A stretch of DNA of 64,000 bases from Vallitalea sp. (GCA_025210235.1 JAOASG010000015.1:42151-106150), one strand, 5' to 3'. Numbered from the stretch's first letter, positions 17,061 through 27,854 are shown. Numbers and translations are program-made. The notes: a model not told the origin generated them from the sequence alone.

Positions 17061-17958
17061 AACAGTTAATTATTGTTTTAAACAGGGGATGGTAAACCTA
17101 TTTAAGAATAGGTTAATGTCTATTGCTTCCATTGGTACTATATCTGCTTGTCTATTTATTGTAGGAATTTTTTATATAGTAGCTGCTAATCTAGGGTATT
17201 CATTATCACAAGCTGAAAGCAAACTTGGAGTATCTGTTTTCCTATCAGAAGATATAACAGATGAAGATAGAGAAGCTATTGAAACCATGATAAGGCAAAG
17301 AGAAGAAGTTAAATCCGTTACATACATATCTCCTGAACAAGCATGGGAAGATTTTAAGAAAAAATTTAAAGATAACAAGGAGTTGATTGAAGGTTTTAAT
17401 TCTGAAAATAATCCTTTAGAGAATTCAGATAATTTTCAAGTGCTTATAAAAGAGATAGATAAACAAGATACAGTGGTTAAATACATACAATCTTTAAAGG
17501 GCGTTCGATTGGTAAGTCAAAAGAAAGATTTAACTGAAATTATAAAAGGGTTTAATAGATTTATTAATTATATAAGTGTTGTACTTATTATTATATTAAT
17601 TATTATTTCTGTATTTTTAATATCAAATACAGTAAGACTAGCTATAACACTTAGAAAAAGTGAAATTAATATTATGAAATACCTTGGGGCAAAAGACTTC
17701 TTTATTAAATTTCCATTTATTATAGAAGGAATAGTTATAGGTGCTATTGGAGCAGTAATACCATTAACAATTATATATTTTGCGTATGATTATGTTACTG
17801 AAAAAATGGTAAAAGAATTTTTGGTTATAAAACAATTCCTATCTTTTATGAATATTGGAGAAATCCATAAAACTTTAATACCATTATCTTTAGTTATAGG
17901 AATAGGAATTGGTATTGTAGGAAGTAAAATAACAATTAGAAAACATTTGAAGGTTTAA
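17050..17958 (+). CDS. ftsX: Cell division permease-like protein FtsX
   Basis: The 302-residue protein has the FtsX topology: one N-terminal transmembrane helix (about residues 20-45), an extracellular domain (about 50-165) and three C-terminal helices (about 170-300), with the cytoplasmic loop TLRKSEINIMKYLGAKDFFI before helix 3. I use ATG 17050 with GGGGAG upstream; the in-frame ATG at 17026 lacks a ribosome binding site. The extracellular domain is the likely contact for the coiled-coil M23 peptidase encoded next. Confidence 0.93.
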   Translation: MKLRTVNYCFKQGMVNLFKNRLMSIASIGTISACLFIVGIFYIVAANLGYSLSQAESKLGVSVFLSEDITDEDREAIETMIRQREEVKSVTYISPEQAWEDFKKKFKDNKELIEGFNSENNPLENSDNFQVLIKEIDKQDTVVKYIQSLKGVRLVSQKKDLTEIIKGFNRFINYISVVLIIILIIISVFLISNTVRLAITLRKSEINIMKYLGAKDFFIKFPFIIEGIVIGAIGAVIPLTIIYFAYDYVTEKMVKEFLVIKQFLSFMNIGEIHKTLIPLSLVIGIGIGIVGSKITIRKHLKV

Positions 17959-17994
17959 TTATTAGCATATATAAAATAATACATGGAGGAGCAT

Positions 17995-19134
17995 ATGAAA
18001 AATATAAAAAAATCTATTATAGTTATATTTATATCTATGATTTTGACATCAACTATTTTTGCTTCTTCCTATAAAAATCAACTAAATGATTTAGAGGAGC
18101 AAAAAGAAAATGCTGAAGATTCAATTAAGAGCTCTCAAGAAAATATCAAACAGATAGATAAAAATATAGACGAACTAGTATCTCGAATAGTAGAACTGGA
18201 TGATCAAATTGAACAGTTTGATGATAAAATAAATAATTTGGATAATCAAGTACTTCAAAAAGAAGAAGAAATTAATATAATACTAAAGAAATTAGAAGAA
18301 GCAAAGAAACAACAGAAAATATATTTTGAGCAGACAAAAAAAAGAATAAAAGTAATGTATGAGCACGGTGATTCAGCATATTTAGATGTGTTGTTAGAAG
18401 CTAAGGATCTTAGTGATTTACTTAATGTAGTGGAATACACAAAAGCACTAGTTAAATACGATACTAATATGATAGACAAGCTTAATGAAATTAAAGAAAC
18501 CATAGCTTCTAATGAAGTGAAATTAGAAAAGGAAAAAGAATCTTTAGTACAATTAAAGAATGAATATGAACTTCAAAAGACTGCTCTAAACGAAGTTCAT
18601 TCAGCTAAAGAAAAAGAAATGAGTAATTTAAACAAAGATAAGGCCAGAGCAGAAGCAGAAGTAGAGGCTATAAAAAGAGAACGTGAGCAAATTGAAAAAG
18701 CAATAGATAAGATTAAGAGTAAGTTAACTTATGGTGGAGGAAAAATGAATTGGCCATTTACTAATAATCGACATATTACTTCACCATTTAAAATGAGATG
18801 GCATCCTGTATTAAAAAGATATAAATTTCATTCAGGAATTGATATTGGTTCATCTATTGGAACACCAGTTAAAGCAGTTCATAATGGAATTGTTACATTT
18901 GCAGGGAAAGGAAGTGCATGGGGATATTATATTTTAATTGATCATGGCAGTGGATATGTTACTATCTATGCACATAACTCCAAACTTCTAGTTAAAAAAG
19001 GTGATAAAGTAAAAATAGGACAAACTATAGCTAAATCTGGTAATACCGGTTGGTCTACAGGTCCTCATTTGCATTTTGGAGTAAGAAAAGATGGAAAATG
19101 GATAAATCCACTAGATATGCTGCCTAAAAAATAA
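17995..19134 (+). CDS. Coiled-coil M23-family murein endopeptidase (EnvC/CwlO-like partner of FtsEX)
   Basis: The 379-residue protein has a signal peptide (about residues 1-22), a long heptad-rich coiled coil (about 25-240) and a C-terminal LytM/M23 domain (about 250-379). The zinc ligands are present: His and Asp in FHSGIDIG and the HxH in GPHLHFGVR, so it should be catalytically active, unlike EnvC. The start at ATG 17995 has GGAGG five bases upstream. The ftsE-ftsX-coiled-coil hydrolase order is the classic regulator-effector arrangement; FtsX is expected to hold the coiled coil and ATP hydrolysis to switch on D,D- or D,L-endopeptidase activity. Confidence 0.92.
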   Translation: MKNIKKSIIVIFISMILTSTIFASSYKNQLNDLEEQKENAEDSIKSSQENIKQIDKNIDELVSRIVELDDQIEQFDDKINNLDNQVLQKEEEINIILKKLEEAKKQQKIYFEQTKKRIKVMYEHGDSAYLDVLLEAKDLSDLLNVVEYTKALVKYDTNMIDKLNEIKETIASNEVKLEKEKESLVQLKNEYELQKTALNEVHSAKEKEMSNLNKDKARAEAEVEAIKREREQIEKAIDKIKSKLTYGGGKMNWPFTNNRHITSPFKMRWHPVLKRYKFHSGIDIGSSIGTPVKAVHNGIVTFAGKGSAWGYYILIDHGSGYVTIYAHNSKLLVKKGDKVKIGQTIAKSGNTGWSTGPHLHFGVRKDGKWINPLDMLPKK

Positions 19135-19175
19135 TATACATAAATTATATTAGTAAAATTTATATTTAATTGCAT

Positions 19176-19198
19176 AAAACTGCTAAAGCAGTTTTTTT
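19176..19198 (+). terminator. Rho-independent terminator after the M23 peptidase gene
   Basis: AAACTGC, loop TAAA, GCAGTTT and a run of T make a compact terminator. A TATAAT at 19209-19214 follows directly and may start the ctp transcript, although no good -35 is visible. Confidence 0.8.
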
Positions 19199-19264
19199 GC
19201 TATTAAGGTATAATAGTTGTTAAAAAATAATACAATATTAATAGTACAGTAAGGAGAGTTTGAA

Positions 19265-20503
19265 ATGGGAGAAAAAAGAAATTTTATATATGGATTAATT
19301 ACTGGAGCAGTTCTTGTTCTTATTATTAGTATTTTTTATTTTGGCACAGATAAAATAGTGGAAAAAGTTGAAGATAATACTGGTACGCAAGTAGTAAAAA
19401 ATGGGTATAATTCTCCGGGAGAAAAAATAGATGATATCCTTAAATATGTTGATAATATGTTTTATATAGAAGATTATAAAAAAGAAGATTTTTATGATAG
19501 TATGTATGAAGATATATTAAATAAATTAGAAGATCCTTATACAACATATTATACCCCAGATGAATTTAAAGATGTGATGGAAGATACTTCTGGAAGTTAT
19601 GAGGGTATAGGAGCTGTAGTAAGTTACATTAAAGAAACTGAAGAGATAATGATTTTATCTCCATTTATAGGTTCACCTGCAGAAAAAGCTGGACTATTAC
19701 CTGGTGATATAATAAAAAAAGTTGATAATCAAGAAATAAAAGGGCTTTCTTTAGAAGAAGTTGTTGCTAAAAAAATAAAAGGTAAGAAAGGGACAAAAGT
19801 AGTTTTAACTGTTTATCGAGAAGTTGATAATACTAACAGCATGATAGACATTGAAATTACAAGAGATATAATTACTGTACCTACAGTTTCTCACGAAATG
19901 TTAGATGATAAAATAGGATATATTCGTGTAACTGGCTTTGAAAAAGTAACATTTAAGCAATTTAAAGAAGCACTTACTGATTTGGAAAAACAAAATCAAC
20001 AAGGACTAATTATTGATTTAAGAAATAATCCTGGTGGACTACTTGATATTGTTATTAAAATGGCTGATGAGTTATTACCAAAAGGATTAATAGTTTATAC
20101 TGAAGATAAAAATGGTGATAGAAGAGTAGCTAATTCTGATGAAAAACATAAATTCACAAAACCACTCGTAGTTTTAGTAAATGAAAATAGTGCTAGTGCA
20201 TCAGAGATCTTATCAGGAGCGATAAAAGATAGTGGAATAGGAACAATAGTAGGAACAACTACTTTTGGAAAAGGTTTGGTTCAAACCATAGTTCCGTTAG
20301 AAGATGGTTCAGCAATGAAAGTTACGATTTCAAAATATTTTACACCTAGTGGTAATTATATTCATAAAAAAGGAATTACACCGGATGTGGAAGTAGAATT
20401 ACCTGAAGAGCTACAAAAATATTTAGTTGTTGAAAGAGAAAAAGATAATCAATTTGCTAAAGCTGTAGAGGTGATGAAAGAAAAATTAAAGAATCTAGAA
20501 TAA
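19265..20503 (+). CDS. ctpB: C-terminal processing peptidase, S41 family (CtpA/CtpB)
   Basis: The 412-residue protein has an N-terminal membrane anchor (about residues 8-26), a PDZ domain (about 110-195, with GIGAVVSYIKE and SPAEKAGLLPGD), and the S41 catalytic core with the Ser-Lys dyad: Ser in NENSASASEIL (about 313) and Lys in TTFGKGLVQ (about 339). It cleaves extracytoplasmic substrates near their C-termini. AAGGAGAG is the ribosome binding site. In Bacillus the neighbouring order ftsEX-ctpB-minJ is the same, so the assignment by context agrees with the sequence. Confidence 0.93.
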   Translation: MGEKRNFIYGLITGAVLVLIISIFYFGTDKIVEKVEDNTGTQVVKNGYNSPGEKIDDILKYVDNMFYIEDYKKEDFYDSMYEDILNKLEDPYTTYYTPDEFKDVMEDTSGSYEGIGAVVSYIKETEEIMILSPFIGSPAEKAGLLPGDIIKKVDNQEIKGLSLEEVVAKKIKGKKGTKVVLTVYREVDNTNSMIDIEITRDIITVPTVSHEMLDDKIGYIRVTGFEKVTFKQFKEALTDLEKQNQQGLIIDLRNNPGGLLDIVIKMADELLPKGLIVYTEDKNGDRRVANSDEKHKFTKPLVVLVNENSASASEILSGAIKDSGIGTIVGTTTFGKGLVQTIVPLEDGSAMKVTISKYFTPSGNYIHKKGITPDVEVELPEELQKYLVVEREKDNQFAKAVEVMKEKLKNLE

Positions 20504-20552
20504 TAATAGTAAAGATTTATAAGAGTAAATTTGTTTTTATAGGGGAGTATAT

Positions 20553-21821
20553 ATGAATTCATTATTAGAGATAATCCATATTACTTTATTATCTATTTCA
20601 AAAGCTTTATTTAATTTTTCTTTTATACTTGTAATATGGATTTTATATATTTTAATTAAGAAATATAAGAATGCAAATATTTATAACTTTGATAATTCAA
20701 AAACGATAATTAAAAATCTTGTTGAATCAATTTTACAGGGAATAATTATAGGTATAATTGGTAGTTTAATTATAACTATTATTGGACTTCCTATTAACTT
20801 AACTTATTATATTATTTTTTTACTTCCATTAGCACTTTTATTATCGTTTATTAATGTGAGGTATATATGTTTCTCATATGCTGCTTCTGTTATGGGAGTT
20901 CTTTCGTTAGTATTTAGAGGACAAAATATATTTGGAATCACATTACCGAATATTAACATTAATATAAGTGGTTTATTAGCATTAGTTGGAATTTTACATT
21001 TAATGGAGTCTATATTAATATATCTTGTTGGAGCAGATGAGCCAATACCTATTATTGCAAAAAAAGATGATAAAATCGTTTTAGGACATTTAATGCAAAA
21101 ATATTGGCCTTTACCTATAGCTATGCTTGTATTATCAAGTGGCGGATTAGCTAACACGGAGGCTATTCAAATGCCTGAGTGGTGGCCATTACTAAAAGAT
21201 ATTCCACATGATATTAATACATATTATTATGGATTGATGCCATTTGTAGGAGCATTAGGTTATAGTAGTATTACTTATAGTGAAGAACCTGAAAAAAGAA
21301 ATAGAAAAACTGCTATAAAATTGATGATATATAGTATTTTATTAATTGTATTAGCTATTTTTTCAGTGGATAGTATTTTACTACAAATTATTGGAACTAT
21401 TCTTATGGCTGGTATCCATGAAGGAATGATTTTATATGATCAATATATAGAAAGTAAGAATGAGCCAATTTATACTATACCTGATAGGGGTGTTAGAATA
21501 ATGGCTGTTATTGATGGTGGACCAGGTGACCAAATGGGCATGAGAGTAGGAGATATTATTAGTAAGATTAATGGAATTGATGTTATAAATACTCGTCTAT
21601 ATAGAGCTATATTAAAAAATAGTTATACATTTTTGTGGATAGAAGTAATACATTTAGATGGAAATGTGGATACCTATGAGTTTAAAGCTTATCCCAACGG
21701 GATTACTGATTTAAATGTAAGGTTAATTCCAGAAAATCCAAGGATAGTTTATAGATATCAGAGTATACAGAGAGTAGGATTATTTCATATAATTAGAGGG
21801 CGCTTTAGAAAAAGAAATTAA
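20553..21821 (+). CDS. Polytopic membrane protein with C-terminal PDZ domain (MinJ-like)
   Basis: The 422-residue protein has about eight hydrophobic segments over residues 1-300 and a C-terminal PDZ-like domain (about 305-385) containing GGPGDQMGMRVGDIISKINGIDV. Size, topology, PDZ position and location between ctpB and uvrB match MinJ/YvjD of Bacillus subtilis, which bridges DivIVA and the Min system. Sequence identity cannot be judged here, and other Clostridia carry similar genes of untested function, so MinJ is a context-based assignment. GGGGAG precedes the ATG. Confidence 0.78.
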   Translation: MNSLLEIIHITLLSISKALFNFSFILVIWILYILIKKYKNANIYNFDNSKTIIKNLVESILQGIIIGIIGSLIITIIGLPINLTYYIIFLLPLALLLSFINVRYICFSYAASVMGVLSLVFRGQNIFGITLPNININISGLLALVGILHLMESILIYLVGADEPIPIIAKKDDKIVLGHLMQKYWPLPIAMLVLSSGGLANTEAIQMPEWWPLLKDIPHDINTYYYGLMPFVGALGYSSITYSEEPEKRNRKTAIKLMIYSILLIVLAIFSVDSILLQIIGTILMAGIHEGMILYDQYIESKNEPIYTIPDRGVRIMAVIDGGPGDQMGMRVGDIISKINGIDVINTRLYRAILKNSYTFLWIEVIHLDGNVDTYEFKAYPNGITDLNVRLIPENPRIVYRYQSIQRVGLFHIIRGRFRKRN

Positions 21822-21848
21822 AAACAAACATATGTTTGTTTTTTTTAT
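21821..21848 (+). terminator. Terminator hairpin after the MinJ-like gene (overlaps the LexA box)
   Basis: AACAAACAT and ATGTTTGTT (21823-21840) form a self-complementary palindrome followed by eight or more T. As RNA it would need a small loop opened at the centre, giving a modest terminator. Confidence 0.6.
21825..21838 (+). promoter_or_regulatory. LexA (DinR) SOS operator before uvrBA
   Basis: CAAACATATGTTTG matches the Gram-positive SOS consensus CGAACRNRYGTTYG at 13 of 14 positions (A for G at position 2). Its end overlaps the -35 hexamer of the uvrB promoter, which is where a repressor would block RNA polymerase. uvrBA is a known LexA target in Bacillus. Confidence 0.72.
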
Positions 21849-21863
21849 TTATTATGATATAAT
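21836..21863 (+). promoter_or_regulatory. uvrB promoter with extended -10
   Basis: TTGTTT (21836-21841), 16 bp, then TGATATAAT with TATAAT at 21858-21863. The expected transcript starts about 27 bases before the uvrB ATG and carries GAGGTGA as ribosome binding site. Confidence 0.7.
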
Positions 21864-21896
21864 AATTAAGACAAAAAAAGAAATCGAGGTGATAAT

Positions 21897-23882
21897 ATGT
21901 CTAGATTTGAAATTCATTCTAAGTTTGAACCGACAGGAGATCAGCCACAAGCTATAAAAGAATTAGCAGATGGATTTATAAAAGGAAATAAATTTGAAAC
22001 ACTCTTGGGGGTTACTGGTTCAGGTAAGACATTTACAATGGCACATATTATTAAGGAATTAAATAAGCCAACTTTAATAATGGCTCATAATAAGACATTA
22101 GCTGCTCAATTATATAGTGAATTTAAAGAATTTTTTCCTAATAATGCAGTTGAATATTTTGTAAGCTATTATGATTTTTACCAGCCAGAAGCATATGTCC
22201 CTCATACAGATACTTTCATAGAAAAAGATTCTTCAATTAATGAAGAAATTGATAAATTAAGACATTCAGCTACAGCTTCTCTTTCAGAGAGACAAGATGT
22301 TATTATTGTGGCTAGTGTTTCATGTATATATGGTCTTGGAAGTCCGATTGATTATAACAATATGGTATTATCCCTTAGACCAGGAATGATAAAAGATAGA
22401 GATGAAATATTAAAAAAACTTGTAGATATACAATACATGAGAAATGATATGAACTTTGTTAGAGGGACTTTTAGGGTAAGAGGAGATGTAATTGAAATAT
22501 TTCCTGCAGCTTCTTCTGATAAAGCTGTTAGAGTTGAATTATTTGGAGATGAAATAGACAGAATTACTGAAATAAATGTAGTAACGGGAGAAATCTTAGG
22601 ATATATGGAACATATTGCTATATTTCCTGCATCTCATTATGTTATTGCATCTGAAAAAATTGAGACAGCAATTAATTCTATAGAAAAAGAAAAAACTGAA
22701 GTTGTTAAAGCATTTAGAGAAAAGGATAAATTATTGGAAGCTCAGAGAATTGCCCAAAGAACCAATTATGATGTTGAAATGATTAGAGAAACAGGGTTTT
22801 GCTCTGGGATAGAGAATTATTCGAGACATCTAACAGGTTTGCCACCAGGAGCACCTCCACATACATTGTTTGACTATTTTCCAGATGATTTTCTACTCAT
22901 AGTAGACGAATCACATATGACAATTCCTCAAGTTAGGGGTATGTATGCTGGTGACCAATCAAGGAAATCAACATTAGTAGATTTTGGATTTAGATTACCT
23001 TCTGCAAAAGACAATAGACCTCTTAACTTTAAAGAGTTTGAAAGTAAGATAAATCAAGTATTATTTGTTTCAGCTACTCCAGGACCTTATGAGGATGATC
23101 ATCAATTACTACTTGCAGAACAAATTATAAGACCAACAGGTTTATTAGATCCTAAAATAGAAGTTAAACCAGTAAAAGGTCAAATTGATGATTTAATATC
23201 TAACGTACAAAAAGAAATAGAAAAGAAAAATAAGGTACTTATTACAACATTAACAAAAAGAATGGCAGAAGATTTGACTGATTATATGAAAGAGTCGGGT
23301 ATACGTGTTAGATACCTACACTCTGATATTGATACACTTGAAAGAATTGAAATAGTAAGAGATTTGAGAATGGATGTCTTTGATGTTCTTATAGGTATTA
23401 ATTTACTTAGAGAAGGTCTTGATATTCCTGAGATTACTTTAGTTGCGATACTTGATGCAGACAAAGAAGGATTTTTACGTTCTGAAACTGCACTTATTCA
23501 AACTATTGGACGAGCAGCTAGAAATGTCCAAGGAAGAGTCATTATGTATGCAGATATAATGACTAATAGCATGAATAGAGCTATCTCAGAAACAAATAGA
23601 AGAAGAGTTCTACAAGAAGAATATAACATAAATAACAATATTACTCCAATGACAATCCATAAACCTGTGAGAGATAATATTAGAATAACTAAGGTTGCTG
23701 AGTCAGAATCAAAATATGAGCTAGATAAAGATCCTGAATCTATGAGTAGAGAAGAATTAGAGATTTCAATATTAAAATGTTCAAAAGATATGAAACAAGC
23801 TGCTGCAGATTTGCAATTTGAAAGAGCTGCTCAGTTAAGGGATGAATTATACAATTTGAAGAAACAATTAGAAATTTTATAA
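21897..23882 (+). CDS. uvrB: Excinuclease ABC subunit B
   Basis: The 661-residue protein is full length. It has Walker [13 protein letters not shown] (about residues 38-49), the beta-hairpin region [20 protein letters not shown] (about 91-110), helicase motifs including DESHMTIPQ and QTIGRAARN, and a C-terminal UVR motif (about 622-657, with [19 protein letters not shown]) that contacts UvrC. It verifies DNA lesions handed over by UvrA and loads the nuclease UvrC. The gene has a LexA-type operator and promoter in front and is followed after 28 bp by uvrA, so the pair should be SOS-induced together. Confidence 0.97.
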   Translation: MSRFEIHSKFEPTGDQPQAIKELADGFIKGNKFETLLGVTGSGKTFTMAHIIKELNKPTLIMAHNKTLAAQLYSEFKEFFPNNAVEYFVSYYDFYQPEAYVPHTDTFIEKDSSINEEIDKLRHSATASLSERQDVIIVASVSCIYGLGSPIDYNNMVLSLRPGMIKDRDEILKKLVDIQYMRNDMNFVRGTFRVRGDVIEIFPAASSDKAVRVELFGDEIDRITEINVVTGEILGYMEHIAIFPASHYVIASEKIETAINSIEKEKTEVVKAFREKDKLLEAQRIAQRTNYDVEMIRETGFCSGIENYSRHLTGLPPGAPPHTLFDYFPDDFLLIVDESHMTIPQVRGMYAGDQSRKSTLVDFGFRLPSAKDNRPLNFKEFESKINQVLFVSATPGPYEDDHQLLLAEQIIRPTGLLDPKIEVKPVKGQIDDLISNVQKEIEKKNKVLITTLTKRMAEDLTDYMKESGIRVRYLHSDIDTLERIEIVRDLRMDVFDVLIGINLLREGLDIPEITLVAILDADKEGFLRSETALIQTIGRAARNVQGRVIMYADIMTNSMNRAISETNRRRVLQEEYNINNNITPMTIHKPVRDNIRITKVAESESKYELDKDPESMSREELEISILKCSKDMKQAAADLQFERAAQLRDELYNLKKQLEIL

Positions 23883-23910
23883 ATACAATAAGATACTTAA
23901 GAGGTGGCGT

Positions 23911-26745
23911 ATGGGAAAAGATGTAATTACTATAAAAGGAGCTAGAGAACATAACTTAAAGAATATTGATTTAACTATTCCTAGAGATAAATTTGTTGTA
24001 TTTACTGGACTTAGCGGATCAGGAAAATCTTCTTTAGCATTTGATACCATTTATGCTGAGGGGCAAAGAAGATATGTAGAATCTTTATCTGCTTATGCAA
24101 GACAGTTTTTAGGACAGATGGAAAAACCGGATGTAGATAATATTGAAGGGCTATCACCAGCTATTTCAATCGATCAAAAAACTACTAGTAGAAATCCACG
24201 TTCAACAGTAGGAACGGTAACAGAAATATATGATTACTTAAGGTTATTATATGCAAGAGCAGGGATACCACATTGTCCTAATTGTGGAAAAGAAATTAAC
24301 AGACAAACTGTTGATCAAATGGTTGATGTTATTATGAAATTAGAAGAAAAAAGCAAAATTATGATTTTGGCACCTGTTGTAAGAGGACGCAAAGGCCAAC
24401 ATATTAAACTATTAGACCAAGCTAGAAAAAGCGGATATGTGAGAGCCAAAATTGATGGAAGCATGTATGAATTATCTGAGGAAATAACTTTAGATAAGAA
24501 TAAAAAACATACTATTGAAATTGTAATAGATAGGTTGATAATAAGAGAAGGAATTGAAAAAAGACTAACAGATTCTATTGAAACAGTAATGAAGCTTACA
24601 GGAGGGTTGTTGGTAGTTGATGTTATTGACGCTCAACCAATGTCTTTTAGCCAAAATTTTTCATGTCCTGATTGTAATATAAGTATTGATGAAATTGAAC
24701 CTCGATTATTTTCATTTAATAACCCTTTTGGTGCATGTCAAGAATGTCATGGACTTGGTTATAAAATGAAATTTGATCCAGATTTGATTATTCCTAATCA
24801 GAAATTAAGTATAATACAGGGTGCTATTGTTGCACCAGGATGGGCGTCAGCTTCTAACGAAGATAGCTATGTAAGAAGTATGTTTGAAGCATTAGCTAAG
24901 AAATACAAATTTAAATTAACTACTCCATATGAGAAATACCCTGATGAGATAAAGGATTTAATAATGAATGGTACAAAAGGTGAAAAATTCATTGTTAAGT
25001 ATAACGGAGAAAGAGGTAGCGGTCAGTACGAGACAGTATTTGAGGGTCTAATTCAAAGTTTATATAGAAGGTATAAAGATACGTCTTCAGATTATATGAA
25101 ACAAGAATATGAATCATTTATGACTAATACACCTTGTCCTGTTTGTAATGGAGCTAGATTGAATCCTATAGCACTTTCTGTTACATTAGGAGATAAAAAT
25201 ATATCTCAAGTAACTGAAATGTCAATTAGAGATATTAAAGATTTTTTTGATAATCTTAAGCTAAACAATAGACAGCTTATGATAGGTGAGCAAATATTAA
25301 AAGAGGTAAATGCAAGAATAGGATTTTTGGTTAATGTGGGGCTCGATTATCTTTCACTATCACGTTCTGCAGGTACATTATCAGGTGGAGAAGCTCAAAG
25401 AATAAGATTAGCTACTCAAATAGGTTCTGGTTTAGTAGGGGTTGTATATATTCTTGATGAACCTAGTATTGGACTTCATCAAAGAGATAATGAAAAATTA
25501 TTAAAGACACTTAAAAATCTAAAGAATTTAGGAAATACATTAATTGTTGTTGAACATGATGAAGATACTATGTTTGAAGCAGATTATGTTGTTGATATAG
25601 GACCTGGAGCAGGAGAACATGGTGGGAAAATTGTTGCAGAAGGTACAGCACAAGAAATAATGAACATAGAAGAATCAATAACAGGTGCTTATTTAAGCGG
25701 TCGCAAAAAAATACTTGTTCCAGATGTTCGTAGACAAACTAATGGCAAATGGATTAATATCAAAGGAGCTTGCCAAAATAATTTAAAAAATATTGATGTT
25801 GATGTCCCTCTTGGAATATTAACATGTGTTACAGGTGTATCAGGATCTGGTAAAAGTTCTTTTGTAAATGAAATACTATATAAAAGATTAGCTAGAGATT
25901 TAAATAGATCTAAATTAAAACCAGGAAAACATACTGATATGTTAGGATTAGATTATTTAGATAAAGTAATAAACATAGATCAATCACCAATAGGAAGAAC
26001 ACCTAGATCAAATCCTGCTACGTATACAGGTGTATTTGATCATATTAGAGATATTTTTGCTAGTACTGCTGAAGCTAAAATGCGAGGGTATCAAAAAGGT
26101 AGGTTTAGTTTTAATGTAAAAGGTGGTCGTTGTGAAGCTTGTAGGGGTGATGGCATAATTAAAATTGAAATGCATTTCTTACCAGATATTTTTGTGCCAT
26201 GTGAGGTTTGTCATGGCAAAAGATATAACAGAGAAACTTTAGAGGTTAAATATAAAGGCAAAAATATATCTCAAGTTTTAGATATGACTATTGAAGAAGC
26301 TCTTGTGTTTTTTGAAAACATACCTAAAATTAAAAAGAAATTACAAACTCTATATGATGTAGGTTTATCTTATATTAAATTAGGTCAACCATCTACAACA
26401 TTATCAGGTGGGGAAGCTCAAAGAGTAAAATTAGCTACTGAGTTAAGTAAACGAAGTACAGGTAAAACAATATATATTCTTGATGAACCAACTACAGGAC
26501 TTCATTTTGAAGATGTTAATAAGCTAATTATAATTCTTCAGCGTTTAGTAGAAGCAGGTAATACAGTTTTAGTAATTGAACATAACCTAGATGTTATTAA
26601 GACAGCAGATTATATCATTGATCTTGGACCTGAGGGTGGAGATAAAGGTGGCTTAATAGTTGCTAAAGGAACTCCAGAAGAAATTATTAAATGTGAAAAA
26701 TCACATACGGGTAAATTTTTAAAAAAAGTAATAAATAAAGACTAA
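23911..26745 (+). CDS. uvrA: Excinuclease ABC subunit A
   Basis: The 944-residue protein has two ABC ATPase modules: Walker [15 protein letters not shown] near the N-terminus (about residues 31-44) and [14 protein letters not shown] in the second half (about 643-656), two LSGGEAQR signatures, and zinc modules CPNC...CPDC in the first half and CEAC...CEVC (about 745-772). It scans DNA for helix distortion and recruits UvrB. GAGGTGG is the ribosome binding site. A strong terminator follows. Confidence 0.97.
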   Translation: MGKDVITIKGAREHNLKNIDLTIPRDKFVVFTGLSGSGKSSLAFDTIYAEGQRRYVESLSAYARQFLGQMEKPDVDNIEGLSPAISIDQKTTSRNPRSTVGTVTEIYDYLRLLYARAGIPHCPNCGKEINRQTVDQMVDVIMKLEEKSKIMILAPVVRGRKGQHIKLLDQARKSGYVRAKIDGSMYELSEEITLDKNKKHTIEIVIDRLIIREGIEKRLTDSIETVMKLTGGLLVVDVIDAQPMSFSQNFSCPDCNISIDEIEPRLFSFNNPFGACQECHGLGYKMKFDPDLIIPNQKLSIIQGAIVAPGWASASNEDSYVRSMFEALAKKYKFKLTTPYEKYPDEIKDLIMNGTKGEKFIVKYNGERGSGQYETVFEGLIQSLYRRYKDTSSDYMKQEYESFMTNTPCPVCNGARLNPIALSVTLGDKNISQVTEMSIRDIKDFFDNLKLNNRQLMIGEQILKEVNARIGFLVNVGLDYLSLSRSAGTLSGGEAQRIRLATQIGSGLVGVVYILDEPSIGLHQRDNEKLLKTLKNLKNLGNTLIVVEHDEDTMFEADYVVDIGPGAGEHGGKIVAEGTAQEIMNIEESITGAYLSGRKKILVPDVRRQTNGKWINIKGACQNNLKNIDVDVPLGILTCVTGVSGSGKSSFVNEILYKRLARDLNRSKLKPGKHTDMLGLDYLDKVINIDQSPIGRTPRSNPATYTGVFDHIRDIFASTAEAKMRGYQKGRFSFNVKGGRCEACRGDGIIKIEMHFLPDIFVPCEVCHGKRYNRETLEVKYKGKNISQVLDMTIEEALVFFENIPKIKKKLQTLYDVGLSYIKLGQPSTTLSGGEAQRVKLATELSKRSTGKTIYILDEPTTGLHFEDVNKLIIILQRLVEAGNTVLVIEHNLDVIKTADYIIDLGPEGGDKGGLIVAKGTPEEIIKCEKSHTGKFLKKVINKD

Positions 26746-26781
26746 ATAAAAATAATCTATAATAAGGTATTCTGCAATTAT

Positions 26782-26825
26782 AAAGGTAATTAGGGAAATA
26801 TTAATAGTTTCTTAATTACCTTTTA
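26782..26825 (+). terminator. Terminator after uvrA
   Basis: AAAGGTAATTA (26782-26792) pairs perfectly with TAATTACCTTT (26812-26822); the stem extends inward with AAA/TTT and is followed by T-rich sequence. Confidence 0.8.
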
Positions 26826-26831
26826 TTGTTA

Positions 26832-26859
26832 TTGAAAAACTAATAATTCGTGGTATAAT
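26832..26859 (+). promoter_or_regulatory. Strong promoter-like sequence far upstream of the PHP gene
   Basis: TTGAAA (26832-26837), 16 bp, TGGTATAAT with TATAAT at 26854-26859 is a near-ideal extended -10 promoter just after the uvrA terminator, yet the next coding start is about 290 bp away. Confidence 0.55.
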
Positions 26860-27068
26860 ATTATTACTATATAATCAAAAGAAAATAAGCGTTCTTTGCT
26901 ATTTATGTTATCTTATTTAATAAATAATTCATACTAAAAGTTTTTGAATAAATCGTTCTAATATTTATATAAAATTCCTATAAACATTAACTAAAAATAA
27001 ACAAACGTTGTCTAATATATAAATAAACTTGTTTCTTATATAAACTATAACTATAAATTCTTAGTTTC

Positions 27069-27097
27069 TTTACATTTTGATGGATTTTTGTTATAAT
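27069..27097 (+). promoter_or_regulatory. Promoter of the PHP-domain gene
   Basis: TTTACA (27069-27074), exactly 17 bp, TATAAT (27092-27097). Transcription would begin about 50 bases before the ATG. The 410-bp gap before this gene otherwise holds only the uvrA terminator, the upstream promoter and AT-rich sequence. Confidence 0.7.
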
Positions 27098-27155
27098 AAT
27101 TATGATACTTTGGTTATTATTGATAAAAAATTAACAATAATAATGGAGAGATTTT

Positions 27156-27854
27156 ATGAAATTATACTATGATTTTCATATTCATACAGCTCTATCCCCT
27201 TGTGCTGATAATAGTATGACACCTAATAATATTGTAAATATGGCTTTATTAAATGAGTTAGATGCAATAGCTATTACTGACCATAATACTGCTGAAAACG
27301 TGGAGGCGGTTATGGAAGTAGCAAAAGAAAAAGATATTATCGTTATTCCAGGGATGGAGATAGAAACAAAGGAAGAAATTCATATATTAGGGTTATTTCT
27401 TGACCTTGAAAGTGTATACAATGTCCAAAATAAAGTATATAGTATGTTACCTACTATAAAAAATAAATCAAATATATTCGGTTCGCAGTTGATTCTTGAT
27501 AAAAATGATAATATAGTTAAGGAATTAGATAGAATTTTGTTAACTGCTACAACATTGTCATTAAATCAAGTAGTTGATTTAATAAAGAATAACAATGGGA
27601 TTGCAATACCTGCTCATATTGATAGACCTAGCTATAGCATTTTATCAAATTTAGGTATTATACCACCAGATTTAGGTACTTTAACATTAGAGATTTCTAG
27701 ATTTTCCAAATTAGATAAGTATAGAAAAAAATATAATAATTATATAATAGTACAATCTTCTGATGCTCATGAACTAGGGTATATTGGTATTACTAAAAAT
27801 GAATTAGAAGTTGAATCAAAAAGCATACAGTCGATTTTTAAATCGCTACAATAA
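27156..27854 (+). CDS. PHP-domain metal-dependent phosphoesterase family protein
   Basis: The 232-residue protein has the PHP metal motifs: YDFHIHTALSPC near the N-terminus (His-x-His), AITDHNTAEN (about residues 35-44), a Glu in GMEIETKEE (about 67-75), an internal PAHIDRPS (about 149-156) and a C-terminal SSDAHELGYIG with Asp-x-His (about 202-212). This is a YciV/TrpH-like phosphoesterase, probably acting on nucleotides, phosphosugars or small RNA ends. In many Clostridia a PHP gene precedes the NADH-dependent hydrogenase genes, as here, but the link is not explained. Substrate unknown. Confidence 0.88.
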   Translation: MKLYYDFHIHTALSPCADNSMTPNNIVNMALLNELDAIAITDHNTAENVEAVMEVAKEKDIIVIPGMEIETKEEIHILGLFLDLESVYNVQNKVYSMLPTIKNKSNIFGSQLILDKNDNIVKELDRILLTATTLSLNQVVDLIKNNNGIAIPAHIDRPSYSILSNLGIIPPDLGTLTLEISRFSKLDKYRKKYNNYIIVQSSDAHELGYIGITKNELEVESKSIQSIFKSLQ

